Notes under the pieces: generated by a model
Told to the model about the DNA's origin: nothing
The model's input: only the letters and a program-made list of their open reading frames with translations
Database searches by the model: none
From: an uncultured beta proteobacterium
GTDB taxonomy: Bacteria > Pseudomonadota > Gammaproteobacteria > Burkholderiales > Burkholderiaceae_C
NCBI GenBank assembly: GCA_903873485.1
Contig: CAIQOO010000175.1
Coordinates: forward strand, 62,001 to 126,000
DNA length: 64,000 nucleotides
Direction of reading: 5' to 3'
Shown here: piece by piece, positions 1-7,466 of the stretch
Layout: each line of letters starts with the position of its first letter
Numbering within the stretch: the first letter of the stretch is position 1
Translations under genes and position numbers: made by a program

Positions 1-1
1 G

Positions 2-643
2 GCACGCGCCTTGCTGATGTTTCTGGGGCTGCTGCTGGCGCTCTCTGCTGTCGGCATTGACCTGACGGCGCTGTCGGTGCTGGGCGGCGCGATTGGCGTG
101 GGCATTGGTCTGGGCCTGCAAAAACTTGCCGCCAACTATGTGTCGGGTTTTGTCATTCTGGCCGAGCGCAGCATGCGCATCGGCGACAGTGTGCAGGTGG
201 ACAACTTCAGCGGGGTCATCACGCAGATCAATGCGCGCTACACCGTGATCCGCTCGCTATCCGGCCGCGAATCGATTGTGCCCAACGAAATGCTGATCAC
301 CAGCCGGGTCGAAAACCACTCGCTGGCCGATACCAAAGTCTGGCAATCGACCATGGTGTCGGTGGCCTATGACAGTGATGTGCAGCAGGTCATGGCGCTG
401 CTGACACAAGCCGCCCTGGCGCAGACCCGGGTGTTGCGTGAACCGAACCCCTCGGTGGCATTGTCAAATTTTGCCCCCGACGGGCTGGAATTTACCCTGG
501 GCTTCTGGATTGGCGACCCTGAAAATGGCAGCCTGAACATCAGGTCGCAGGTCAACCTGGAGGTGTTGCGGCTGTTTCGTGAAAATAGTATCGAGATACC
601 ATTTCCGCAGCGCGTTATCCACCAGCGCACAGGCTGTTTATAA
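2..643 (+). CDS. Mechanosensitive channel, MscS family (5' part missing)
   Basis: This is the C-terminal part (about 213 residues) of a small-conductance mechanosensitive channel, an inner-membrane protein that opens under membrane tension to release solutes. The frame is open to the window edge, so the N-terminal membrane segments lie upstream. The Gly/Ala-rich pore helix (AIGVGIGLGLQKLAANYVSG) is followed by the MscS beta-domain signature (RSMRIGDSVQV, then an IVPNEMLI stretch) and the cytoplasmic alpha/beta domain. The stop codon overlaps the -10 box of the promoter proposed for etfB, so the two genes are probably separate units. The family is certain. The exact subfamily cannot be told from the fragment. 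Confidence 0.9.
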   Translation, partial: ARALLMFLGLLLALSAVGIDLTALSVLGGAIGVGIGLGLQKLAANYVSGFVILAERSMRIGDSVQVDNFSGVITQINARYTVIRSLSGRESIVPNEMLITSRVENHSLADTKVWQSTMVSVAYDSDVQQVMALLTQAALAQTRVLREPNPSVALSNFAPDGLEFTLGFWIGDPENGSLNIRSQVNLEVLRLFRENSIEIPFPQRVIHQRTGCL

Positions 644-644
644 T
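615..644 (+). promoter_or_regulatory. Candidate etfBA promoter
   Basis: A consensus -10 box TATAAT lies at 639-644 and a weak -35 (TTATCC) at 615-620, with an 18-bp spacer. The -10 overlaps the mscS stop codon. A palindrome directly downstream looks like a repressor site. The transcript would have a leader of about 165 nt before etfB. Based on motif reading only. Confidence 0.45.
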
Positions 645-647
645 AAA

Positions 648-661
648 AGCACGATCGTTCT
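648..661. promoter_or_regulatory. Candidate TetR-type operator before etfB
   Basis: AGCACGATCGTTCT is a 14-bp near-perfect palindrome with one mismatched pair, centred on ACGATCGT. It starts four bases after the TATAAT box, so a bound protein would block RNA polymerase. TetR regulators of fatty-acid oxidation genes commonly use such sites, which fits the downstream ETF genes. No TetR gene is in the window. Confidence 0.45.
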
Positions 662-815
662 ATTTTGTTTGGTCGATGCGCAGATTGCGGGTGCCACAGC
701 AATGTCGGCAAAGTTGGCCGCATAGAATACCGAAGTTGACGCGCACGTCAATCAGATTGATGTTTGCGCGATGTGTTAGCAACCTTACTTTTAACCATCC
801 TGGAGAAAAATACTC

Positions 816-1565
816 ATGAAAGTCCTGGTCGCAGTCAAGCGCGTGGTGGACTACAACGTCAAGGTCCGCGTCAAATCGGACAACACCGGTGTAGATATCG
901 CCAACGTCAAAATGAGCATGAACCCGTTTGACGAAATTGCTATCGAAGAGGCGGTTCGCCTGAAAGAAAAGGGTGTTGTCACCGAAATCATCGCGGTTTC
1001 CTGTGGCGTCACCCAATGCCAGGAAACCCTGCGCACCGCCATGGCAATTGGTGCTGACCGCGCCATCCTGGTCGAAAGCACCGAAGAACTGCAGCCGCTG
1101 GCGGTCGCCAAACTGCTCAAGGCGCTGATCGACAAGGAACAGCCCGGACTCATCATTCTGGGCAAGCAAGCCATCGATGACGACTGCAACCAGACCGGTC
1201 AGATGCTCGCCGCGCTGGCCGGCCTGCCGCAAGTCACCTGCGCCAGCAAAGTGCTGATTGCCGATGGCAAGGCCACCATCATCCGCGAAATTGACGGTGG
1301 TCTGGAAACCCTGGTCGTCACCCTGCCGGCCGTCATGACGGCTGATTTGCGCCTCAACGAGCCACGTTATGTGACCCTGCCCAATATTATGAAGGCCAAG
1401 AAAAAGCCGCTTCAAGTCCTCAAGCCAGCCGAACTGGGTGTCGATGTGACACCACGCATCAAAACCCTCAAGGTCAATGAGCCGCCTAAACGCAGCGCCG
1501 GCATCAAGGTGCCCGACGTGGCAACGCTGGTGGACAAACTCAAGAACGAAGCCAAGGTAATCTGA
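816..1565 (+). CDS. etfB: Electron transfer flavoprotein subunit beta
   Basis: The beta subunit of the heterodimeric ETF binds AMP and helps pass electrons from acyl-CoA dehydrogenases to ETF:quinone oxidoreductase. The protein has 249 residues, the usual length. It starts [20 protein letters not shown] and carries the typical ETF adenine-nucleotide fold, with [17 protein letters not shown] early and the [20 protein letters not shown] signature in the last third. A GGAG Shine-Dalgarno precedes the ATG. etfA follows after 83 bp and an acyl-CoA dehydrogenase comes next, so this is a beta-oxidation electron-transfer locus. Control by the palindromic operator upstream is inferred. Confidence 0.97.
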   Translation: MKVLVAVKRVVDYNVKVRVKSDNTGVDIANVKMSMNPFDEIAIEEAVRLKEKGVVTEIIAVSCGVTQCQETLRTAMAIGADRAILVESTEELQPLAVAKLLKALIDKEQPGLIILGKQAIDDDCNQTGQMLAALAGLPQVTCASKVLIADGKATIIREIDGGLETLVVTLPAVMTADLRLNEPRYVTLPNIMKAKKKPLQVLKPAELGVDVTPRIKTLKVNEPPKRSAGIKVPDVATLVDKLKNEAKVI

Positions 1566-1648
1566 CAGCTTCTGCTGGGGCAGTGCCCGGTTTGCCAGGC
1601 AAATTGGTGCTGCGTTTAACTGATTGATAACTTTTTTGGGACCAAAAA

Positions 1649-2584
<936 letters not shown>

Positions 2585-2599
2585 CGCCATCCTGACTTG

Positions 2600-2627
2600 G
2601 GGCATCCGCTGCGATGCCCTTTTTTTT
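2600..2627 (+). terminator. Rho-independent terminator after etfA
   Basis: A perfect 7-bp stem GGGCATC/GATGCCC with a 6-nt loop is followed by eight T residues. It separates etfBA from the acyl-CoA dehydrogenase gene. Confidence 0.85.
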
Positions 2628-2688
2628 CGCCTGCTGCGTGCGCTTGGCGCAGCCGTTCTGATTCGCTTGAAACCCCCAGGAGATTGCC

Positions 2689-4479
2689 ATGAGTTACATC
2701 GCCCCCCTCAAAGACATGTTGTTCAACATCAAGTACCTCGCCGGCATTGACCAGATTGCGCAGTTGCCGGGCATGGAAGATGCCGGGTTTGATACCGCAC
2801 AGGCAGTGCTGGAAGAAGCCGCCAAGTTCAATGAAGGTGTCATCAGCCCGCTGAACTGGTCGGGTGATCAGCATCCCACCAGTTGGCAAGACGGTGTCGT
2901 CACCGCCAGCCCCGGGTTCAAAGAGGCGTTCAAACAGTTTACCGAGGCCGGCTGGCAGGGTTTGCAGCACCCGGTGGCCTTTGGCGGACAGGGTCTGCCC
3001 AAAACCATTGGCTCGGCTGTTGGCGAGATGCAGAATTCAGCAAATTTGAGTTTTGCCCTGTGCCCCTTGCTGACCGATGGCGCAATTGAAGCGCTGCTGA
3101 CGGCCGGCTCGGACGCGCTCAATGCCACTTACCTCGAAAAGCTGGTCAGCGGCGAATGGACCGGCACCATGAACCTGACCGAGCCGCAAGCTGGCAGTGA
3201 CCTCGCCGCCGTGCGCACCAAAGCCGAGCCACAGCCCGACGGCAGCTACAAAATAGCCGGCACCAAGATTTTCATCACCTGGGGCGAGCATGACATGGCG
3301 GATAACATCATCCACCTGGTGCTGGCCCGGGTGGTGGGTGCGCCTGAAGGCGTCAAAGGCATCAGCCTGTTTGTGGTGCCGAAGTTTATGGTCAATCCGG
3401 ACGGCTCCGTCGGTGCGCGCAATGATGTGCAGTGCGTCAGCATCGAACACAAAATGGGCATTCAGGCCAGCCCGACCTGCGTGCTGCAGTTTGGCGACCA
3501 TGGCGGTGCAGTCGGTTATCTGGTGGGGCAGGAAAACCGCGGTCTCGAATACATGTTCATCATGATGAATGCCGCGCGTTACGGGGTTGGCGTGCAGGGC
3601 ATTGCGGTGGCCCAGATGGCCTATCAGAAGGCGGTGCAGTTTGCCAAAGACCGCATCCAGAGCCGCCCGGTCGATGGTTCGCTCAAAACCGCCGGCCCAA
3701 TCATCCATCACCCCGATGTCAAGCGCATGCTGATGACCATGCGCGCCTACACCGAGGGTTGTCGCGCGCTGGCCAGCGTGGCGGCAGCGGCTTATGACGC
3801 AGCGCATCATCACCCCGATGCCGAAACCCGTCGGCAAAACGAGATCTTTTATGACTTCATGGTGCCGCTGATCAAGGGCTACAGCACCGAAATGAGCCAG
3901 GAAGTCACCTCGCTGGGTGTTCAGGTGCATGGCGGCATGGGTTTTATCGAAGAAACCGGCTGCGCCCAGTATTACCGCGATGCCAAGATTTTGACAATTT
4001 ACGAAGGCACCACCGCGATTCAGGCCAATGACCTGGTGGGTCGCAAGACCTCGCGCGATGGTGGTCAAACCGCCAAGGCGCTGGCGCGGCAAATTGAGGC
4101 CACCGAAGCCGCCCTGACTGCCAGCGGCAGCGCCGATGCGCTGGCCGTGGCCAAGCGCCTGGCGGCAGCCCGGTTGGCTTTTCTCGATGTGGTGGACTTT
4201 GTGGCGGGCAACACCAAGGCGCTGCCCAACGACGTGTTTGCCGGCAGCGTGCCGTATCTGATGCTGGCCGGCAACCTGATGGCTGGCTGGCAAATGGCGC
4301 GTGCCTTGCTGGCAGCGCAGGATGCCATTGCCCGCAGTGAAGAGGTGGCCTTCATGCAGGCCAAGATCATCACCGCCCGCTTTTACGCCGACCATCTGCT
4401 GACCAAGGCACCCGGCATGCGCGATGCCATTGTCGAAGGTGCCCCGTGTGTGACCGCGCTGGCGCTTGAGGCGTTTTAA
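2689..4479 (+). CDS. Acyl-CoA dehydrogenase, about 600-residue class
   Basis: An FAD enzyme that introduces the alpha-beta double bond into an acyl-CoA and passes electrons to ETF. At 596 residues it belongs to the longer class that has an N-terminal extension and a C-terminal helical domain after the core. Visible motifs are MNLTEPQAGSDLAAVRTKAE (flavin and substrate loop), GVQVHGGMGFIEETG and the ILTIYEGTTAIQANDL signature near the end of the core. AGGAG lies just before the ATG. Location directly after etfBA suggests the encoded ETF is its electron acceptor, although the terminator between them indicates its own promoter. Substrate chain length cannot be read from the sequence. Confidence 0.93.
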   Translation: MSYIAPLKDMLFNIKYLAGIDQIAQLPGMEDAGFDTAQAVLEEAAKFNEGVISPLNWSGDQHPTSWQDGVVTASPGFKEAFKQFTEAGWQGLQHPVAFGGQGLPKTIGSAVGEMQNSANLSFALCPLLTDGAIEALLTAGSDALNATYLEKLVSGEWTGTMNLTEPQAGSDLAAVRTKAEPQPDGSYKIAGTKIFITWGEHDMADNIIHLVLARVVGAPEGVKGISLFVVPKFMVNPDGSVGARNDVQCVSIEHKMGIQASPTCVLQFGDHGGAVGYLVGQENRGLEYMFIMMNAARYGVGVQGIAVAQMAYQKAVQFAKDRIQSRPVDGSLKTAGPIIHHPDVKRMLMTMRAYTEGCRALASVAAAAYDAAHHHPDAETRRQNEIFYDFMVPLIKGYSTEMSQEVTSLGVQVHGGMGFIEETGCAQYYRDAKILTIYEGTTAIQANDLVGRKTSRDGGQTAKALARQIEATEAALTASGSADALAVAKRLAAARLAFLDVVDFVAGNTKALPNDVFAGSVPYLMLAGNLMAGWQMARALLAAQDAIARSEEVAFMQAKIITARFYADHLLTKAPGMRDAIVEGAPCVTALALEAF

Positions 4480-4624
4480 GCTATGCGATATAACAATTGA
4501 CTTATTTACCCAGGTATTCACCAAAATAGTGACATTTCATGGTGCAACGCCGACAATGTCGGGCTGTCGCCATCAAGAAGGTTTGATGGGCAAAGTTTTT
4601 TTCAACTACTCAGGAAATAATCCA

Positions 4625-4927
4625 ATGACAAATCGTCGCGTATTCATTTTGCAATCGGTTATCGGCACCACCGCCCTGGCTTCTGGCGTGGTCATGGCCG
4701 CACCCATGGTGGACGAAAAAGATGCTGCCGCCACGGGCTTGGGCTATGCGGCTGACACGGCCAAGGTAGATGCCAAGAAGTACCCCAAGCATGCTGCTGC
4801 ACAAATGTGCAGCAACTGCGCTCTGTACACCGGCAAGGCTGGCGCGGCTTCTGGCCCTTGCCCCTTGTTTGCCGGTAAAGAAGTTGCTGCCAAAGGCTGG
4901 TGCAGCGCTTACGCCAAGAAAGCTTAA
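4625..4927 (+). CDS. High-potential iron-sulfur protein (HiPIP), Tat-exported
   Basis: A small periplasmic electron carrier with one [4Fe-4S] cluster. The 100-residue product begins MTNRRVFILQS followed by a hydrophobic stretch, a twin-arginine type signal cleaved near Ala-26. The four cluster cysteines are seen at 62, 65, 79 and 93 in the HiPIP order C-x2-C, C, then WC near the C-terminus. The frame extends upstream into the acyl-CoA dehydrogenase gene, but the ATG at 4625 is preceded by AGGAAAT and starts exactly at the Tat signal, so I chose it. It is monocistronic, closed by a terminator. HiPIPs donate electrons to photosynthetic reaction centres or to cytochrome oxidases. No partner is visible here. 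Confidence 0.92.
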   Translation: MTNRRVFILQSVIGTTALASGVVMAAPMVDEKDAAATGLGYAADTAKVDAKKYPKHAAAQMCSNCALYTGKAGAASGPCPLFAGKEVAAKGWCSAYAKKA

Positions 4928-4982
4928 GTCTTTTTTGCACCCTCCCTCCTTCAGCGTTCATGAATGGAGCGCCGGGGGTCTC

Positions 4983-5012
4983 AAGCCCACCTTTATGGTG
5001 GGCTTTGTTTTT
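4983..5012 (+). terminator. Rho-independent terminator after the HiPIP gene
   Basis: A 9-bp perfect stem AAGCCCACC/GGTGGGCTT with a TTTAT loop is followed by TGTTTTT. Confidence 0.85.
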
Positions 5013-5069
5013 GGAAGGCCGCTTGGCAGAGACCATTTTTTCGAGCGATAAATTTCAGATAATCCGGGC

Positions 5070-5795
5070 ATGAACACAAGCATCAACGCCGACGCTGCCG
5101 AACTGGCTAAATTTTCCGACCTGGCTCACCGCTGGTGGGATGCCGACGGCGAGTTCCGTCCGCTGCACCAAATCAACCCCCTTCGGCTGGCCTGGATACA
5201 AGGCCTGTGCCCGCTGGCAGGCCTCAAGGTACTTGACGTGGGTTGTGGTGGCGGCATCCTGACCGACTCGCTGGCCAGATCAGGTGCTGCAGCCACCGGC
5301 ATTGATTTGTCCGGCAAGGTGTTGCGGATTGCCCAATTGCACGCGCTCGACGCACAAACCGACAACGTGCAATACCGCGAGATCAGCGCCGAAGCAATGG
5401 CGATTGAGCAGCCAGCCAGTTTTGATGTGGTGACTTGCATGGAAATGCTGGAGCATGTGCCTGACCCGGCCTCGGTGGTGCGCGCCTGTGCTGCGCTGGT
5501 GAAACCCGGTGGCTGGGTGTTTTTTTCGACCCTTAACCGCAACCCCAAATCTTTTCTGCTGGCCATTGTGGGTGCTGAATATGTGCTGAACATGTTGCCA
5601 CGCGGCACCCATGAATACGCCAAAATGATCCGCCCCAGTGAGCTGGCAGGCTTTTGCCGGTCAGCCGGATTGACCGTGTCGCACAGCCGGGGGCTGTCGT
5701 TCAACCCGTTGACGCAGCGCTACTGGCTTAACGACGACACCAGCGTCAATTATCTTTTGGCGACCCAAAAGTCACCGGCGAACTGGCAGCCGTGA
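5070..5795 (+). CDS. ubiG: Ubiquinone biosynthesis O-methyltransferase
   Basis: A SAM-dependent enzyme that performs both O-methylation steps of ubiquinone synthesis. The product has 241 residues, typical of UbiG. The N-terminus has the family pattern DAAELAKFSDLAHRWWDADG and PLHQINPLRLAWI. SAM motif I is LDVGCGGG at residues 55-62, and a later TCMEMLEHVPDP motif matches UbiG. The C-terminal part (GTHEYAKMIRPSEL) is also characteristic. The stop codon shares one base with the ATG of the next gene, so ubiG and gph are translationally coupled, as in relatives. Confidence 0.96.
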   Translation: MNTSINADAAELAKFSDLAHRWWDADGEFRPLHQINPLRLAWIQGLCPLAGLKVLDVGCGGGILTDSLARSGAAATGIDLSGKVLRIAQLHALDAQTDNVQYREISAEAMAIEQPASFDVVTCMEMLEHVPDPASVVRACAALVKPGGWVFFSTLNRNPKSFLLAIVGAEYVLNMLPRGTHEYAKMIRPSELAGFCRSAGLTVSHSRGLSFNPLTQRYWLNDDTSVNYLLATQKSPANWQP

Positions 5796-6475
5796 TGGTG
5801 GCGAATTGCCGGTTTGCCGATGTCCAGGCGGTGCTGTTTGATTTGGACGGCACGCTGATTGACAGCGCCCCCGACCTGGGTGCCGCAGTTGACCTGATGC
5901 GGCAGGTGCGGGGTTTGCCTTCTTTGCCGCTGGCCGACTACCGCCCGATGGCCGGTGCTGGTGCCCGTGGCATGTTGGGCATCGGATTTGGCATCACGCC
6001 GGAGCACCCTGACTTTGATACCCTGCGTGAAGAGTTTTTTTCAAACTACCAAAAATCCCTGACCGGAAAAACCTTGGTGTTCGAGGGCGTGGCAGAGTTG
6101 CTGGCGGCCATCAGCGCCAGTGGTCTGCCTTGGGGTGTGGTGACCAACAAGTCGGCCCGTTTCACCACACCGCTGACTCGGGCCATGCCGCTGTTTGCCA
6201 CCGCTGGCACCATCATCAGCGGCGACACCACACCTTACGCCAAGCCGCACCCGCAGCCGCTGCTGGAAGCGGCACAGCGCTTGGGGCTGCGGCCGGCACA
6301 TTGCGTTTATGTCGGCGACGACGAACGCGACATCGTGGCCGGGCTGGCGGCCGGCATGATGACGGTGGCGGTAACCTATGGCTATCTGGGGCAGCAGGCC
6401 GATACCCGCCGGTGGGGTGCCCACGCCACCATCGATTCTGCCGGGGAGCTATTGCCATTGATTGCCAAGCCCTGA
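5795..6475 (+). CDS. gph: Phosphoglycolate phosphatase, HAD family
   Basis: A HAD-superfamily hydrolase that removes phosphate from 2-phosphoglycolate, a product of oxidative DNA damage and of RuBisCO oxygenation. The product has 226 residues. The catalytic motif I is FDLDGT with nucleophile Asp-16 and Asp-18; motif II is VVTNKS; the distal acidic motif is VGDDERDI. A GTG one codon upstream (5792) is an alternative start; the ATG sharing a base with the ubiG stop is preferred. The pair ubiG-gph is a conserved operon in this group. The substrate is assigned by family and context only. Confidence 0.9.
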   Translation: MVANCRFADVQAVLFDLDGTLIDSAPDLGAAVDLMRQVRGLPSLPLADYRPMAGAGARGMLGIGFGITPEHPDFDTLREEFFSNYQKSLTGKTLVFEGVAELLAAISASGLPWGVVTNKSARFTTPLTRAMPLFATAGTIISGDTTPYAKPHPQPLLEAAQRLGLRPAHCVYVGDDERDIVAGLAAGMMTVAVTYGYLGQQADTRRWGAHATIDSAGELLPLIAKP

Positions 6476-7379
6476 TTCATTGCAACAATTGCCCAGTCTT
6501 ACCCTAGCTGGCGCCCCCCGCCCAAGAATGCTGAACTTGCGCCCCCGTCTTACCCGGGCCGTTGCGCTGCTGCAGCAGGTGTCGGCCATCAACGAATTGG
6601 GCCATTGCATTAGCGTCTCGATACCCGCCGAGCGAGCACTGACGGTATATGTTGACAAGCACGAACTGGTCACGCTGATGACCCTGGGCACCCACCCCGA
6701 GCTGCTGGTGCTGGGCTTTTTGCGCAACCAGCGGCTGCTGGCATCGGCGCATGAGCTTGAATCCATCACGGTGGATTGGGAGGTAGGTGCTGCCGCCGTC
6801 AAGACCCGCTTGGGTATTTCCGACATCCAGACGCGCACTGCCAGGCGGGTGGTGACCACCGGTTGCGGCCAGGGCAGCATGTTTGGTGACCTGATGGCCG
6901 AGGTGGATGGCCTTGCGCTACCCGAGGCAACACTGAGCCAGTCGCAGCTTTACCGCATCGTCAACACCATTCGCCTCCAAGAAAGCACCTACAAGTCAGC
7001 CGGTTCGGTGCATGCGTGTGCGCTGTTTTGCGCCGATGAGATGCTGCTGTTTGTTGAAGACGTGGGCCGCCACAACGCCATCGACACCATTGCCGGCTGG
7101 ATATGGCTGCAGGGTGACAGCGGCATGAGTGGCATCGACAAGGTTTTTTACACCACCGGGCGGCTGACCAGCGAGATGGTCATCAAATCGGCGCAACTGG
7201 GCGTGCCGATTGTGGTGTCGCGCAGTGGCATTACTGCAATGGCATTTGAGCTGGCACAACGCCTGGGTCTGTGCGCCATTGGCCGGGCTACCAACCAGCG
7301 CTTTCTTTGCTACACCGGCGCGCAGCGTCTGCTGTTGGCACCGGGTCTGCTGGCTGGTCGGCATTCAGCCAGCACCTGA
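6462..7379 (+). CDS. fdhD: Formate dehydrogenase sulfurtransferase FdhD
   Basis: FdhD transfers sulfur from the desulfurase IscS to the molybdenum or tungsten cofactor of formate dehydrogenase. The product has 305 residues from a TTG overlapping the end of gph by 14 bases; an internal ATG at 6528 would give 283 residues. Family signatures are YVDKHELVTLMTLGTHPELL, FLRNQRLL and the C-terminal FVEDVGRHNAIDTIAGW. The sulfur-carrying loop reads TTGCGQGSMF with a single cysteine (Cys-135) where E. coli has CxxC. No formate dehydrogenase structural gene is present, so the target enzyme is encoded elsewhere. Confidence 0.9.
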   Translation: MPSPDSLQQLPSLTLAGAPRPRMLNLRPRLTRAVALLQQVSAINELGHCISVSIPAERALTVYVDKHELVTLMTLGTHPELLVLGFLRNQRLLASAHELESITVDWEVGAAAVKTRLGISDIQTRTARRVVTTGCGQGSMFGDLMAEVDGLALPEATLSQSQLYRIVNTIRLQESTYKSAGSVHACALFCADEMLLFVEDVGRHNAIDTIAGWIWLQGDSGMSGIDKVFYTTGRLTSEMVIKSAQLGVPIVVSRSGITAMAFELAQRLGLCAIGRATNQRFLCYTGAQRLLLAPGLLAGRHSAST

Positions 7380-7466
7380 TCACCCGCCCGTAGCGCAGGC
7401 CGACTCTTTTTGGGTTGAAAAGCCCGCTCGTGGGCGACTTTTGGGCGACTGCGGTATCGTGCCGTC

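Noticed and set aside
7415-7445. AAAAGCCCGCTCGTGGGC..ACTTTT as a terminator after fdhD.
   Set aside because: The stem is short (four clean pairs), the T-run is weak and interrupted, and the next gene is close. Not strong enough to list.
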